Numbered from the stretch's first letter, positions 41,776 through 53,060 are shown. The stretch is 64,000 bases of DNA from Brenneria salicis ATCC 15712 = DSM 30166 (GCF_003315515.1 NZ_QNRY01000011.1:1-64000), one strand, 5' to 3'. Notes: generated from the sequence alone by a model not told the origin. A program made the numbers and translations.

Positions 41776-42573
41776 ATGCAAAATCGTAATAGATTGCCAG
41801 ATGCCACATTCACACTGGATGCGGTAAGTTTTTCCATCACCGGTCGTACATTACTGCATCCGTTGTCGCTGACATTTCCGGTCGGTAAAGTCTGTGGTTT
41901 GATTGGACACAATGGCTCAGGGAAATCCACGCTGTTGAAAATTCTTGGTCGCCACCAGTCCGCCAGCGGCGGCAACGTGCTGCTGGGTGAGCAATCCGCG
42001 GCAAACTGGGACAGCAAATCCTTTGCCCGACAGGTTGCCTATCTGCCCCAGCAGTTGCCGGCGGCGGATGGCATGACGGTGCGTGAACTGGTCGCGATAG
42101 GGCGTTATCCCTGGCATGGCGCGCTGGGGCGTTTCGGGCGTGCCGATCGGGAAAAAGTGGACGAAGCGATCATGCTGGTGGGGCTGAGCGCGTTCGCCCA
42201 TCGGCTGGTGGACAGCTTATCCGGCGGCGAGCGACAACGCGCTTGGCTGGCGATGACGGTGGCGCAGGATAGCCGCTGCCTGTTGTTGGATGAACCCACT
42301 TCGGCGCTGGATATCGCCCACCAGGTCGAGGTGCTGGCGCTCATTCAACGTATGAGCCGGGAACGGGGGCTGACGGTGATTGCCGTTTTGCATGACATCA
42401 ATATGGCGGCCCGTTACTGTGATTATCTGGTGGCGTTGCGCCGTGGGGAAATGATTGCGCAAGGTGAACCGGCTGCGTTGATGCAAAGCGACGTGCTGGA
42501 GAGTATCTACGGCATCCCGATGGGAATATTGCCTCATCCCGGCGGCGGCGCGCCGGTAAGTTATGTTTGCTGA
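41776..42573 (+). CDS. fhuC: FhuC, ferric hydroxamate ABC transporter ATPase
   Basis: This 265-residue ATPase powers import of ferrichrome-type siderophores. Walker A GHNGSGKST, signature LSGGERQR, Walker B LLLDEPTSALD and H-loop VLHDINMAA are intact. ATG 41776 gives the E. coli length; an in-frame reading from 41749 was rejected. fhuD starts 3 bases after its stop. Confidence 0.96.
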   Translation: MQNRNRLPDATFTLDAVSFSITGRTLLHPLSLTFPVGKVCGLIGHNGSGKSTLLKILGRHQSASGGNVLLGEQSAANWDSKSFARQVAYLPQQLPAADGMTVRELVAIGRYPWHGALGRFGRADREKVDEAIMLVGLSAFAHRLVDSLSGGERQRAWLAMTVAQDSRCLLLDEPTSALDIAHQVEVLALIQRMSRERGLTVIAVLHDINMAARYCDYLVALRRGEMIAQGEPAALMQSDVLESIYGIPMGILPHPGGGAPVSYVC

Positions 42574-42575
42574 CC

Positions 42576-43496
42576 ATGACTGAATTACTTCTTCCCGCAG
42601 CGTTGCCGGATCACCAGCGACGCCGTCTATTGACCGCCTTGTTGCTGTCTCCCCTGATATATTCCTCAACCAGTTATGGCGCGGCGTATCCCGATCTTGA
42701 ACGGATAGTCGCGCTTGAATGGCTGCCGGCAGAGCTACTGATGGCGCTGGGGATCACGCCGCTGGCGATAGCGGATAAACCGAACTATCGCTTGTGGGTG
42801 AGTGAACCGGCCCTCCCGGAGCGGGTGATTGACGTCGGGTTGCGTACCGAACCCAATCTGGAACAACTGACTTTACTGAAACCCTCGCTTATTCTGTATT
42901 CGGAAGGCTATGGCCCTTCGGTCCAAAAGATGACCCGTATCTCACCCATTCTGGGGTTCGGGTTTAGTGACAATAATGGTAAACCGCTGACGGTCGCCAG
43001 AACATCGCTGGTGAAACTAGCCGCTACGCTGGGTATCCCTGACGCGGCGGAACAACATTTAGCGCGGCTTGCACAATTCATGCGCCAGTCGGCCATCAGG
43101 CTGCAACCTTATACCCAACGCCCGCTATTACTATTATCGCTGTTGGATGAGCGTCATGTCTTGGTGATGGGTAAAAACAGTTTGTTTCAGGAAGTGATGG
43201 ATGATATTGGCATCGAAAACGCCTGGCAGGGCGAAACCAATTTCTGGGGCAGCGCGGTGGTGGGGATTGAACGTCTGGCGGAAATTGATCATGCGCATGC
43301 GCTCTGTTTCGATCATGGCAACAGCGCGTTGATCGCGCAGGTGGCGCGCAGTCCGCTGTGGCAGGCGATGCCGTTTATCCGCGAACAGCGTTGGCAACGA
43401 GTGCCTGCGGTCTGGTTGTATGGCGGCACGCTGTCGGCCATGCGATTCGCTCAGGTTCTGGCGCAGGCGCTGGAGGCGCGGGGTGATCGCGGTTAA
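42576..43496 (+). CDS. fhuD: FhuD, periplasmic ferric hydroxamate-binding protein
   Basis: This 306-residue binding protein has a signal peptide with a twin-arginine-like HQRRRLLTALLL start. The domain includes RIVALEWLPAELLMALGITP, the WVSEPALPERVIDVGLRTEPN stretch and CFDHGN. ATG 42576 was preferred to a TTG three codons earlier. It overlaps the fhuB start. Confidence 0.95.
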   Translation: MTELLLPAALPDHQRRRLLTALLLSPLIYSSTSYGAAYPDLERIVALEWLPAELLMALGITPLAIADKPNYRLWVSEPALPERVIDVGLRTEPNLEQLTLLKPSLILYSEGYGPSVQKMTRISPILGFGFSDNNGKPLTVARTSLVKLAATLGIPDAAEQHLARLAQFMRQSAIRLQPYTQRPLLLLSLLDERHVLVMGKNSLFQEVMDDIGIENAWQGETNFWGSAVVGIERLAEIDHAHALCFDHGNSALIAQVARSPLWQAMPFIREQRWQRVPAVWLYGGTLSAMRFAQVLAQALEARGDRG

Positions 43497-45472
43497 AAAA
43501 CAGGCGTTGTCCATCCTGCTGATCGGCCTGTTGCTGGCGATAGCGCTGAGTCTGGGCGCGTACAATTTACAGCGTCAATTGCCTGTGGCGCTATGGCTGC
43601 AAGGATTCTGGCAGCCGAATAACGACGATATTCGTCAATTACTGTTTCACTATAGTTTGCTGCCGCGCATGGTGCTTGCCCTGCTGGTCGGCGCGGGTCT
43701 GGGGTTATGCGGCGTCTTATTCCAGCAGGTGCTGCGTAATCCGCTGGCGGAACCGTCGACGCTTGGGATTGCGTCCGGGGCGCAACTGGGCATTACGGTG
43801 GTGACGCTGTGGTCGGTGCCGGGGGGAATGGCGATTCAGCAGATCGCGGCGATGATCGGCGCATTAACGGTGGGCGCGCTGGTGTTTGGCGTCGCCTGGG
43901 GAAAACGGCTTTCGCCGGTCACCCTGATCCTGGCCGGGCTGGTGCTGAGTTTTTACTGCGGGGCGGTGAACCAGTTATTCGCGCTGTTTCACCATGAACA
44001 ACTGCAAAATTTGTTTCTGTGGAGCAGCGGCGCATTGAATCAGCAGGACTGGCGCAATGTGCAGTTTGTGCTGCCGCGCCAGCTGATCTGCTTTTGTTTG
44101 TCGTTGCTGCTGCTGCGGCCGCTGACCCTGCTTGGGCTGGATGACGGCGTGGCGCGTAATCTGGGGCTTGGGCTGTCGCTGGCGCGGTTGAGCGCACTGG
44201 GGGTGGCGATTTTCCTGAGCGCAATTAGTGAATGCGGTGGGGATTATCGGTTTCATCGGCCTGTTCGCGCCGCTGCTGGCTAAAATGCTGGGGGCCAGAC
44301 GTCTGTGGCATCGCCTCTGGCTGGCGCCGTTACTGGGCGCGTTGCTGTTGGTCGTCGCCGATCAGGGGGTGATCTGGCTGACGTCTGTCTGGCGCGAGGT
44401 GCCGACGGGCGCGGCCACCGCATTGCTGGGCGCGCCGTTATTACTGTGGCTGCTGCCACGCTTACGCAGTCATGGCTCTCCTGCGCTAATGGATCATGCC
44501 GGGGCGTCCGTCGTCGAACGTCGCCAGTGGGGATGGTGGCTGGCGTTGGGCGGCGTAGTGCTGGTGGCGATAACGCTGGTCGCCTTGCTGCTGGGGAAAA
44601 ATGCGCAAGGGTGGCACTGGAGCGGCGGCGAACTGTTTACGGAACTGTTGCCGTGGCGCTGGCCGCGTATTCTGGCGGCATTGGCGGCGGGGATGATGCT
44701 GGCGGTGGCGGGGACATTGATACAGAAACTGACGGGTAATCCAATGGGCAGCCCGGAAGTGCTGGGGATCAGTTCGGGCGCGTCATTTGGCGTGATTATC
44801 CTGCTGTTTTTTGTCCCCGGTAACGCCTTTGTCTGGTTGCTGCCGGCAGGCAGCGCGGGTACGGCGTTAACGCTGTTGATCATGGTGGCGGTGGCCGGAC
44901 AAGGCGGGTTTTCCACACAGCGCATGCTGCTGGCCGGGATAGCCCTGAGCATGGCTTTCACCACGGTGATCTCGCTGCTGCTGGCCAGTGGCGATCCGCG
45001 CATGGGCAACGTACTGACCTGGTTATCAGGTTCGACCTATGGGGTGGAAGCGGCTGATGCGCTGAGGACCGCCGCGATTGCCGGCGTGTTGTTGCTGGTG
45101 GTGCCGCTTTGTCAGCGCTGGTTGCGCATTCTGCCATTGGGGACGACGACGGCACGCGCGTTGGGCGTGGCCGTCACCCCGGTTCGTCTGTTGGTGCTGT
45201 TGCTGGCCGCGATCCTCACCGCGATGTCAACGCTGTTGGTGGGGCCAATGAGCTTCGTCGGCCTGATGGCGCCGCACCTGGCGCGTATGATGGGATTTAG
45301 CCGCGTCATGCCGCAGCTTTGTTGTTCCGCGTTACTGGGCGGCGGATTGATGGTGATGGCCGATTGGTGCGGCAGAATGGTGATGTTCCCGTATCAAATT
45401 CCGGCTGGATTGCTGGCGACGTTTATTGGCGCGCCTTACTTTGTTTATCTGCTGCGTAAGCAGGCAAAATAA
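43483..45472 (+). pseudogene. fhuB: FhuB permease, disrupted by a frameshift
   Basis: FhuB is a single polypeptide of about 660 residues with two fused permease halves. The first half runs from GTG 43483 (VKKQALSILL) through VLFQQVLRNPLAEPSTLGIA to GVAIFLSA. The next part, NAVGIIGFIGLFAPLLAKML, is in another frame, and the second half continues to the normal end (IPAGLLATFIGAPYFVYLLR). The family has two residues between FLSA and VNAVG, six bases; here only four (ATTA, 44224-44227) are present. This is a two-base deletion or its equivalent. As written neither half is complete. A second product could start at GTG 44228, but a split FhuB is not the family norm. A sequencing error is possible. 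Confidence 0.85.
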
Positions 45473-45473
45473 G

Positions 45474-46064
45474 TTATGGGGCGAGATTGATCGCTTCCAC
45501 CAGCATCCAGAGGGCGGTGATCACCAGCGACAATCCCATCACGCCGTTGAACAACCGCAGTTTTCTGGGATCCTGAAGGTGCTTGCCGATGCGATCGCCA
45601 AGCGCCGCCCATAGCAGAATGCACGGCAGATTCAGCGCCATAAAGCCGATCATGACGGTTAAAACACCGCTGTTGGCCGCATAGAGCAGCGCCACGTTGC
45701 TGGACATCAGCCAGGCTTTGGGGTTGACCGCCTGGAATAACGCGCCTTGAAGCAGGGTGAGCGGCTTACTTTTTCCATTCAGTTCCAGCGCGGACACACG
45801 CGCAATTTTCCACGACAGCCATAGCAGATAGGCACACCCCACCACGGTGAGCGGTACTCTTACCGCGCTCATTCCACTAAGCAACAGCTCCAGCGCCATC
45901 CCCATCAGCGCCGTTTGCAACGCGCAGCCGATCAGAACGCCCAATAACATTGGCAGTGTACGCCGTATGCCGAAGTTGACCCCGGAGGTCGCCAGCAGCA
46001 GATTGTTGGGGCCGGGGGTTATCGACATTACCGTGACATAGCTGAAGAAAGAGGGATCAAGCAT
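45474..46064 (-). CDS. LysE/RhtB-family amino acid exporter
   Basis: This 196-residue inner-membrane exporter starts at ATG 46064 (MLDPSFFSYV). It has the LysE features ITPGPNNLLLATSGVNFG and QAVNPKAWLMSS, with about six hydrophobic segments. The substrate is not predictable from sequence. It ends one base from the fhuB stop (convergent) and is divergent from the MocR-type regulator. This LysE/MocR pair is not in the E. coli fhuB-hemL interval. Confidence 0.9.
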   Translation of the reverse strand: MLDPSFFSYVTVMSITPGPNNLLLATSGVNFGIRRTLPMLLGVLIGCALQTALMGMALELLLSGMSAVRVPLTVVGCAYLLWLSWKIARVSALELNGKSKPLTLLQGALFQAVNPKAWLMSSNVALLYAANSGVLTVMIGFMALNLPCILLWAALGDRIGKHLQDPRKLRLFNGVMGLSLVITALWMLVEAINLAP

Positions 46065-46203
46065 GGTGCGTTCCTTTTGACGCTGAGTAAGAACACCATC
46101 ATAAAAGGGAAGAAGGGAATGGTAACAGATACACAAAAAGATTATTGTAATGAGTACAGATGCTATGAATGATTAATTGTACCCATCGGTTGGCGAGGTA
46201 ATT

Positions 46204-47664
46204 GTGTCCATTATCGATCCGCAGGAAAGCACGCTTTATCAACAGTTGGCGGAAACCTTCGCCACGGCGATCCATCACGGAACCTGGCAGCCGGGAAGCC
46301 GTCTACCGGCTATCCGTCGCGTAGCGGGATCGCATCAGGTCAGCGTCAATACTGTGCTTAATGCCTGGCGCATTCTCGAAGATCGCGGTTTGATCGAAGC
46401 GCGTCCGCAATCCGGCTATTTTGTGCGCGGACGGTTGCCGTCGTTGACGAAAGCGCCGCGGCATCGTGCTCAGGTCATCATTCCGGGTAGTGAAAAACTG
46501 GATCTGATCGATACGGTTTTCGCCGCGCAGAATCATCCCGATTACCTCAATATTTCTCTCGCCTGTCCACAAAACAGCGATTTTTATCCCAGCGCGAAGA
46601 TCAGCCGCATTACCGCTTCGCTTCTGCGCCGTCATCCCGATATCATTGGCCGCTATGCCTTACCGCCGGGAAGTGAGCGGCTGCGTCGTGAAGTGGCGCG
46701 GCGGGCGATGGACTCAGGCATCGCGTTGAGCGGCGAGGATGTCACCGTCACTCACGGCTGCATGGAGGCGCTTCAGTTGGCATTACGGGCGGTGACGCAA
46801 CCGGGGGACTGCGTGGGGCTGGAAACGCCGACCTATTTTTATCTGTTTCCATTGCTGGCCAGTCTGGGACTGAAAACAGTGGAAATTCCGACCGATCCGC
46901 AGCGTGGGCTATCATTGGATGCGCTGGAGATGCTGCTTTCGGAACGACGGCTTCAGGCGATCATCGCCATGCCGAATGTACAAAATCCGCTGGGTTGCAG
47001 CATGACGCTGGCGGATAAAAAGCGACTGGCGAAATTGGTGAACGACTATCAGGTTCCGCTGATAGAAGACGGTTTGTATGGCGAGCTACAGTTTAGCTGG
47101 CCGCTTTCCCCAGCGGTCAAGGCGTTCGATCGCGACGGGTGGGTGATTTACTGTTCGAGCTTCACCAAGACCCTGGCCCCCGATTTTCGTATCGGCTGGA
47201 TGGCGGCGGGCCGCTTCAGTGCGATGATAGCGCGGCTGAAAGCCGTGTCGTCAATGGCGGAGTCCGCGCTGTTGTCGGAGACGCTGGCGCAATTTCTGCA
47301 ATCCGGCGGCTACGATCACCATCTGCGCACGTTGCGCCGTCGCTATGCCGCCCAGTTGGATGAGGCCCGTGGGCTGATTGTCCGCCATTTTCCGCAAGGC
47401 ACCCGCGCCACCCAGCCGCAAGGCGGTTTTGTCTTCTGGCTGGAAATGCCTGGCGAGGTGGATGGCGTGGCGCTGTTTCATCGTCTGTTGCAGGAAAAGA
47501 TCTGCGTGACGCCCGGCGCGCTTTACACCTTGAGCGACCGCTGCCAACACGCCATTCGTCTCTCCTGTTGTTATCCTTTTGATGAGCGTTACCGGTATGC
47601 GCTTAAACGGGCGGGGGCGCTGGCTTGCGAAATGAGCGGCATTGCGCCCCCGGACGAAAACTAA
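46204..47664 (+). CDS. MocR-type GntR/aminotransferase regulator
   Basis: This 486-residue regulator fuses an N-terminal GntR winged helix (about 10-75: LYQQLAETFATAIHHG, then RLPAIRRVAGSHQVSVNTV) to a fold-type I aminotransferase domain. The PLP-binding lysine is in SSFTKTLAPDFRIGW and the pocket includes THGCMEAL and NVQNPLG. GTG 46204, preceded by GAGG, is chosen. A TTG nine codons upstream is also open. MocR proteins sense amino-acid-like ligands and often control a divergent transporter, here the LysE-type gene across a 139-base gap. Confidence 0.9.
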   Translation: MSIIDPQESTLYQQLAETFATAIHHGTWQPGSRLPAIRRVAGSHQVSVNTVLNAWRILEDRGLIEARPQSGYFVRGRLPSLTKAPRHRAQVIIPGSEKLDLIDTVFAAQNHPDYLNISLACPQNSDFYPSAKISRITASLLRRHPDIIGRYALPPGSERLRREVARRAMDSGIALSGEDVTVTHGCMEALQLALRAVTQPGDCVGLETPTYFYLFPLLASLGLKTVEIPTDPQRGLSLDALEMLLSERRLQAIIAMPNVQNPLGCSMTLADKKRLAKLVNDYQVPLIEDGLYGELQFSWPLSPAVKAFDRDGWVIYCSSFTKTLAPDFRIGWMAAGRFSAMIARLKAVSSMAESALLSETLAQFLQSGGYDHHLRTLRRRYAAQLDEARGLIVRHFPQGTRATQPQGGFVFWLEMPGEVDGVALFHRLLQEKICVTPGALYTLSDRCQHAIRLSCCYPFDERYRYALKRAGALACEMSGIAPPDEN

Positions 47665-47803
47665 GGCGGCGTTTTACGGCGTGCCGTTCGTCCCCAGATC
47701 AGTCACAATATAGGCGGGTTCAACTATTTTGGCGATAATCGAGATCTTTACATCGGTTGTGGCGCCAACTGAATGACGCCGTTAGAAATCAGGTCGCCTT
47801 ACT

Positions 47804-49084
47804 TTACAAACGCGCAAAGCAACGTTGCGCCGCTTCGATCGTGCGTTCAATATCCTGTTGGCTGTGAGCCAGCGACATAAACCCGGCTTCGAAGGCGGAA
47901 GGGGCCAGATAGACGCCTTGTTCCAACATCATATGGAAGAAGCGCTTGAAGCGTTCCACGTCACACTGCATCACATCCTGATAGCAGGTCACGCTGTCGG
48001 CATCGGTAAAGAACAGACCAAACATCCCACCCGCCTGATTGACTGCCAGCGGAATATGTTCCGCTTTGGCGGCGGACAGCAGCCCTTCGGCAAGCTGTCG
48101 CGTCAGTTCCGTCAGTTTCTGATGGACGCCGGGTTTCGCCACTTCCGTCAGGCAGGCAAAACCCGCGGCCATCGCAATCGGGTTGCCGGAGAGCGTACCG
48201 GCCTGATACACCGGGCCGACCGGCGCCAGCGCCTGCATGACTTCTCGTTTGCCGCCGAAGGCGCCAACCGGCATGCCGCCGCCGATAATTTTACCCAGAC
48301 AGGTTAAATCGGGCTGAACGCCATAGTGAGCTTGCGCGCCCGCCAGCGCCACACGAAAACCGGTCATCACTTCATCAATGATGAACAGTGCGCCGAATTC
48401 GTCACACAACGCGCGCAACCCCGGCAGGAATTCCGGCAACGGCGGCACGCAGTTCATATTGCCCGCCACCGGTTCGACAATAATCGCGGCGATGTCTTGC
48501 GGGTATTGCTCGAACGCGGCGCGCACCGAGGATAAGTCATTATAGGTGCAGGTCAGCGTGTGGCGGGCGAAGTCGGCGGGTACGCCGGGCGAGTTGGGCT
48601 GTCCCAGCGTCAGGGCGCCTGAACCGGCTTTGACCAGCAGACCATCGGCATGACCGTGATAGCATCCTTCAAACTTGATGATTTTATCGCGCCCGGTATA
48701 GCCGCGGGCCAGACGAATGGCGCTCATGGTGGCTTCCGTCCCGGAGTTCACCATGCGCACCATCTCCATGCCGGGCATCAGCGATGTCACCAGCCGGGCC
48801 ATTTGCACTTCGATTTCCGTCGGCGCGCCGAAGCTTAATCCGTGCTCCGCCGCCGCGATCACCGCCTGACGAATGGCCGGGTGGTTATGTCCCAGCACCA
48901 TCGGCCCCCAGGAGCCGACGTAATCGATATAGCATTGACCATCCGCGTCATAAAGGTAGGCGCCGTCCGCCCGTTCGATAAACAGCGGCACGCCGCCGAC
49001 GCCGTTGAACGCGCGTACCGGCGAGTTGACGCCGCCCGGAATAAGTTGCTGTGCCGCGGCATACAGACTTTCAGATTTGTTCAT
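47804..49084 (-). CDS. hemL: glutamate-1-semialdehyde 2,1-aminomutase HemL
   Basis: This 426-residue PLP enzyme makes 5-aminolevulinate for heme. Features are [15 protein letters not shown], the [17 protein letters not shown] segment, [10 protein letters not shown] and the lysine motif [18 protein letters not shown]. Monocistronic. The 269-base gap to erpA holds both divergent promoters. Confidence 0.97.
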   Translation of the reverse strand: MNKSESLYAAAQQLIPGGVNSPVRAFNGVGGVPLFIERADGAYLYDADGQCYIDYVGSWGPMVLGHNHPAIRQAVIAAAEHGLSFGAPTEIEVQMARLVTSLMPGMEMVRMVNSGTEATMSAIRLARGYTGRDKIIKFEGCYHGHADGLLVKAGSGALTLGQPNSPGVPADFARHTLTCTYNDLSSVRAAFEQYPQDIAAIIVEPVAGNMNCVPPLPEFLPGLRALCDEFGALFIIDEVMTGFRVALAGAQAHYGVQPDLTCLGKIIGGGMPVGAFGGKREVMQALAPVGPVYQAGTLSGNPIAMAAGFACLTEVAKPGVHQKLTELTRQLAEGLLSAAKAEHIPLAVNQAGGMFGLFFTDADSVTCYQDVMQCDVERFKRFFHMMLEQGVYLAPSAFEAGFMSLAHSQQDIERTIEAAQRCFARL

Positions 49085-49353
49085 TAAGTGATCCTGACGT
49101 TGTGATTATCATGGAAAGTAAGGCCATTCTAATCAACTGCCCACGGTTATGAAATCGTTGTACTGGCCCGCTGTTCAAAACATAACGTGCCATCGCCAAT
49201 GAGATCACTGGCTGTGACGCAGGCGCCGTTGCATAATAGGACGATTAATTCAGCGGCCAGTGTCAAATCTTGAACGTTTTCGTTTACTGCCGGATAATAA
49301 GTCTATGAGTGCGGGCGTATCACCTGATAAGCCCTGAGTTGGGAGTAAAAAAG

Positions 49354-49698
49354 ATGAGCGACGATATAGCATTGCCACTGCAATTTACCGATGCGGCAGC
49401 CATCAAGGTGAAAAACCTGATTGCCGATGAAGAGAATCCTGATCTGAAACTTCGGGTTTATATTACGGGTGGCGGTTGCAGCGGCTTCCAATACGGTTTT
49501 ACCTTTGATGATCAAATCAACGAAGGCGACATGACCATTGAAAAGCAAGGCGTGGCTTTGGTGGTCGATCCGATGAGTCTGCAATATCTGGTGGGTGGTT
49601 CGGTGGACTACACGGAAGGGTTGGAAGGTTCGCGTTTTATCGTCACCAACCCGAATGCCAAAACCACTTGCGGTTGTGGCTCTTCTTTCAGTATCTGA
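49354..49698 (+). CDS. erpA: ErpA, A-type iron-sulfur carrier
   Basis: This 114-residue Fe-S carrier delivers clusters to apoproteins such as those of isoprenoid synthesis. Cluster cysteines are in [11 protein letters not shown] and [14 protein letters not shown] 49354 gives the E. coli length; an upstream in-frame start at 49309 was rejected. Confidence 0.97.
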   Translation: MSDDIALPLQFTDAAAIKVKNLIADEENPDLKLRVYITGGGCSGFQYGFTFDDQINEGDMTIEKQGVALVVDPMSLQYLVGGSVDYTEGLEGSRFIVTNPNAKTTCGCGSSFSI

Positions 49699-49720
49699 TA
49701 AGTCATTTCGTCGGTTGAAA

Positions 49721-49757
49721 AACCCGTGCGGCCATCGTCGGCGCACGGGTTTTTTTA
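49721..49757. terminator. bidirectional terminator between erpA and btuF
   Basis: AACCCGTGCG (49721-49730) pairs with CGCACGGGTT (49742-49751), flanked by AAAA on the left and a T-run on the right, so it works for both convergent genes. Confidence 0.85.
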
Positions 49758-49770
49758 CGCGTGGGATGGG

Positions 49771-50586
49771 CTAATAGCGCGATAGTTGCCGGCAGATCTG
49801 TTGGGCCGCCAGCAGTAAACGTGGCCCGCTGCGATTAAACCAATCTTCATTCACCGCGATCACCGGAACAGCGAGTTGCGGTGTCCAGAACGCCTGCGTA
49901 TTGGCAATGGCGGAGGCTGAACCGCTGATGATAATGGCCTGCGGCGCACGCCGTAAGACCTGCTCCCGGCTGACCTGCGGCCAGGGCACCGGGCTGTCGC
50001 TAAAAATATTCCGCGCGCCGCACAGTGACACGATCTGGCTTTGCAGGGTGTCTTTCGACGAGGTAAAAAGTGGTTGCGAGCCAAATTGTATAAAGACGCG
50101 CAACGGCGGGCGCGTTTTGCCGACGTAGCGTTGCCGTAAATCCGTTATTTGCCGGCGAAGCGCGGCAGCGGCTTTTTCTGCCTGATCAGGATGATCGCTG
50201 TATGCCGCCAATTGTTGCAGCGCGGCGGGAATAGCGTCCAGTGTTTTGGGATCGAGATAAACGATGGGAATGCCGAAATTGGCCAGTTGTTCCAGCGGCC
50301 TTTGCGCGTTGCCTTCACGCCAGACCAGAATGAGATCAGGCTTGAGCGCCAGGATCCGCTCCAAATTAATCCCCTGCCAGGATGCTACTCGCTCCAGTTT
50401 TTTCGCCGCTGGCGGATAATACGACCAGGCGCTGACCGCGATCAATTGCTCGCCCATGCCCGCCGCATAAGCGAGTTCGGTGGCATGGGGCGCCAGGCTG
50501 ATCACGCGTTCTGGCGCGGCGTTTGCCGTCGCCAGTAGTGAAAAAAGCAGCGCACCCAGCAGGCGTCGCGTCCATGACTGCCTCAT
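49771..50586 (-). CDS. btuF: BtuF, vitamin B12-binding periplasmic protein
   Basis: This 271-residue protein has a signal peptide (about 1-23) followed by [20 protein letters not shown] and the [13 protein letters not shown] lobe connection. It passes cobalamin to BtuCD. It ends near the erpA terminator and starts 2 bases after mtnN. The yadS gene between erpA and btuF in E. coli is absent. Confidence 0.94.
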   Translation of the reverse strand: MRQSWTRRLLGALLFSLLATANAAPERVISLAPHATELAYAAGMGEQLIAVSAWSYYPPAAKKLERVASWQGINLERILALKPDLILVWREGNAQRPLEQLANFGIPIVYLDPKTLDAIPAALQQLAAYSDHPDQAEKAAAALRRQITDLRQRYVGKTRPPLRVFIQFGSQPLFTSSKDTLQSQIVSLCGARNIFSDSPVPWPQVSREQVLRRAPQAIIISGSASAIANTQAFWTPQLAVPVIAVNEDWFNRSGPRLLLAAQQICRQLSRY

Positions 50587-50588
50587 GA

Positions 50589-51287
50589 TTAACGCTTAGC
50601 CAACGCCTGCAACATGGTTTCCACCATTCGGGTAGATTGCTCGGCGGCCACCGCCAGGAACGCGTCGAAACTGAGGTGCGATTCCTGATCGGCCACGTCG
50701 GAAATGGCTCGCACGACGACAAAAGGAACACCAAACTGATGGCAGACATGCGCCACCGCAGTGGCTTCCATTTCTACCGCGATAGCCTGAGGAAACGTGT
50801 TGCGGATACGCGCCAGCGGTTCAGCGCCGTTGATAAAGGCATCGCCGCTGACCACCAAACCGCGCACGGCATTGAGTTGCAGCCGGGCAATCGCCTCCTG
50901 CGCCAGCGTGATCAAACGCTCGTCGGCGATGAACGCCGCCGGACAGCCCGCCATCTGACCGGGTTCATAGCCAAACGCGGTCACATCGGCATCGTGATAG
51001 CGCACCTCATCGGAAACCACAATATCGCCGACGTTCAAGGTGGAGGCGAGTCTGCCGGCGGAACCGGTATTAATCACCACATCCGGCTGGCAATGCTCCA
51101 GCAACAAGGTGGCGCCCAACGCGGCGGACACTTTGCCAATCCCGGATTTCAGTAATGCGACTTCCACACCATTTAACTGTCCGCTGTAGATTTCACATCC
51201 GGCGCGCTGCAAGGTCTGCCGATTTTCGATGCGATCGCGCAGCAGCGTCACTTCTTGTTCCATTGCGCCAATAATGCCGACTTTCAT
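50589..51287 (-). CDS. mtnN: MTA/SAH nucleosidase MtnN
   Basis: This 232-residue nucleosidase cleaves methylthioadenosine and S-adenosylhomocysteine, products of spermidine synthesis and methylation. E12, the family sequence VVSGDAFI and the catalytic Asp in [11 protein letters not shown] are present, with [12 protein letters not shown] binding ribose. The segment normally NTGSAGGLA reads NTGSAGRLA (Arg79), next to Ser76. ATG 51287 is chosen over an in-frame start at 51320. Confidence 0.95.
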   Translation of the reverse strand: MKVGIIGAMEQEVTLLRDRIENRQTLQRAGCEIYSGQLNGVEVALLKSGIGKVSAALGATLLLEHCQPDVVINTGSAGRLASTLNVGDIVVSDEVRYHDADVTAFGYEPGQMAGCPAAFIADERLITLAQEAIARLQLNAVRGLVVSGDAFINGAEPLARIRNTFPQAIAVEMEATAVAHVCHQFGVPFVVVRAISDVADQESHLSFDAFLAVAAEQSTRMVETMLQALAKR

Positions 51288-51406
51288 AAAGATCCCCACA
51301 AATTTTGTTATAAATAGCACGAGTATAGTGTCAGCTAGTCTATCATGGCTGACAAGCGTAAATGGAGCGTGTGAACTGACGTTAGCGGTGTTACATGGAG
51401 AATCGT

Positions 51407-52915
51407 ATGTCTGATATCGATTTTACGAAGAAGATAAGCTTCCAGCGGCCCTTTAGCGCCGAGATTACAGCCGAGGATGAATATGCCGTCGTTCGTCAGT
51501 TTGAAAGCGATCGCGGACGCATCATCAATTCTGCGGCGATCCGCCGCCTTCAGCAAAAAACGCAGGTCTTTCCGCTGGAGCGCAATGCCGCGGTGCGCTC
51601 ACGTCTGACTCACTCTATGGAAGTGCAACAGGTAGGACGTTATATCGTTAAAGAGCTCATCCACCGCCTGAAAGAAACGGACCGACTCAAGGAACTGGGA
51701 TTGGAAAACCGGCAAACCCCGTTTGAAAGCATGGTGGAAATGGCGTGCCTGATGCATGACATCGGCAATCCGCCGTTCGGTCATTTTGGCGAATCCGCGA
51801 TTAATAACTGGTTCTGCCGGTTAATGGATATTGACTTTCTTGGCGACGAGGCAAGTCAAGAAGACCGCTGTCGGGTCGATTTCCTCCGAATGCAGGATGA
51901 CGGGTTTAATGAATTGCGCGGCAGAATTCGTCAGGATTTAAGTCATTTTGAAGGCAATGCGCAGGCTATCCGCTTGGTGCATACTTTGCTCAAGCTGAAT
52001 CTGACCTACGGTCAGGTCGGTTGCATTCTGAAATATACCCGTCCTGCCTACTGGTGCGAGAAAATCCCCGCCGAATACGATTATCTGATGAAAAAGCCGG
52101 GTTATTATCTGGCGGAGGAAGCGTTCGTCACCCGTTTGCGCGACGAGTTATCGATGGGCGAATTTCATCGTTATCCGCTGACTTACATCATGGAAGCGGC
52201 GGACGATATCTCTTACTGCATTGCCGATTTAGAAGACGCGGTAGAAAAAGATATTCTCACCATTGAACAACTCCACGATCACCTGCGTGACGCCTGGGGG
52301 GAGGTGAAGAACGGCGATCTGTTCGCCAAAACCGTCGGCAAGGCGTATGAGGGCCGAGAACGTCAACCGTGGCGCAGCGTTAACGATCAGTTTTTTATGA
52401 ACCTGCGGGTCAATACCGTCGCCCGAATGGTGCCGCATGCTTCACAACGCTTTATCGATAATTTACCGGCGATTTATGCCGGGTCATTTAATCATGCGTT
52501 GCTGGAAGATGGCAGTCCGCAGAATCGCCTGCTGAAAGTATTCAAAAATGTTGCGCTGAAGCATGTGTTTAATCACTACGAAGTGGAGCAGCTTGAACTC
52601 CAGGGATATCGGGTTATCCGTGGGCTGCTGGATATTTATAGCCCGTTGCTTGAGATGTCATACCGGGATTTCAGCCAGTTGGTGAAAGAAGATAGTCATA
52701 AGCACTATCCTATTGAAACCCGGCTGTACCATAAATTATCCAGTAAGCACTGTCTGGCTTACCGTGAAGCGGTGGATAAGTTGCACGGTCTGTCCGTCAA
52801 AGAGCAGGAGATCCGCGAATATTATTATCGCGCCCGTTTGATTCAGGACTACATCAGCGGCATGACCGATTTATATGCATATGATGAGTATCGGAAATTG
52901 ATGGCGGCGGAATAA
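51407..52915 (+). CDS. dgt: dGTP triphosphohydrolase Dgt
   Basis: This 502-residue HD-domain enzyme hydrolyses dGTP to deoxyguanosine and triphosphate. The metal motif comprises RLTHSMEV (His), [13 protein letters not shown] (HD) and EAADDISYC (Asp). ATG 51407 is preceded by GGAG; an ATG 12 bases earlier lies within that site. Length is close to E. coli Dgt (505). Confidence 0.96.
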   Translation: MSDIDFTKKISFQRPFSAEITAEDEYAVVRQFESDRGRIINSAAIRRLQQKTQVFPLERNAAVRSRLTHSMEVQQVGRYIVKELIHRLKETDRLKELGLENRQTPFESMVEMACLMHDIGNPPFGHFGESAINNWFCRLMDIDFLGDEASQEDRCRVDFLRMQDDGFNELRGRIRQDLSHFEGNAQAIRLVHTLLKLNLTYGQVGCILKYTRPAYWCEKIPAEYDYLMKKPGYYLAEEAFVTRLRDELSMGEFHRYPLTYIMEAADDISYCIADLEDAVEKDILTIEQLHDHLRDAWGEVKNGDLFAKTVGKAYEGRERQPWRSVNDQFFMNLRVNTVARMVPHASQRFIDNLPAIYAGSFNHALLEDGSPQNRLLKVFKNVALKHVFNHYEVEQLELQGYRVIRGLLDIYSPLLEMSYRDFSQLVKEDSHKHYPIETRLYHKLSSKHCLAYREAVDKLHGLSVKEQEIREYYYRARLIQDYISGMTDLYAYDEYRKLMAAE

Positions 52916-52968
52916 GGTTTTTTGTAAAGCGGGTCAATACTTTCTTACGCTTCAACCTCTTCCCAATC

Positions 52969-52996
52969 TGAACGGTATTGGTCCATATTTATCTCA
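52969..52996 (+). promoter_or_regulatory. weak candidate sigma-E promoter of degP
   Basis: TGAACGG (52969-52975), a 16-base spacer and TCTCA (52992-52996) resemble the GGAACTT/TCAAA-type promoter that drives degP in E. coli. The match is partial and this is mostly inferred from position. Confidence 0.3.
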
Positions 52997-53060
52997 TACA
53001 ACATGACCGTGGCGTGTGGGCCGCAAGACTTGCCTGTTGATAAATATGAGACCTATCCCT

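Noticed and set aside
44220-44232. fhuB as two separate functional genes
   Set aside because: The family is a single fused protein, the join falls inside a conserved stretch, and the second part has no ribosome site.
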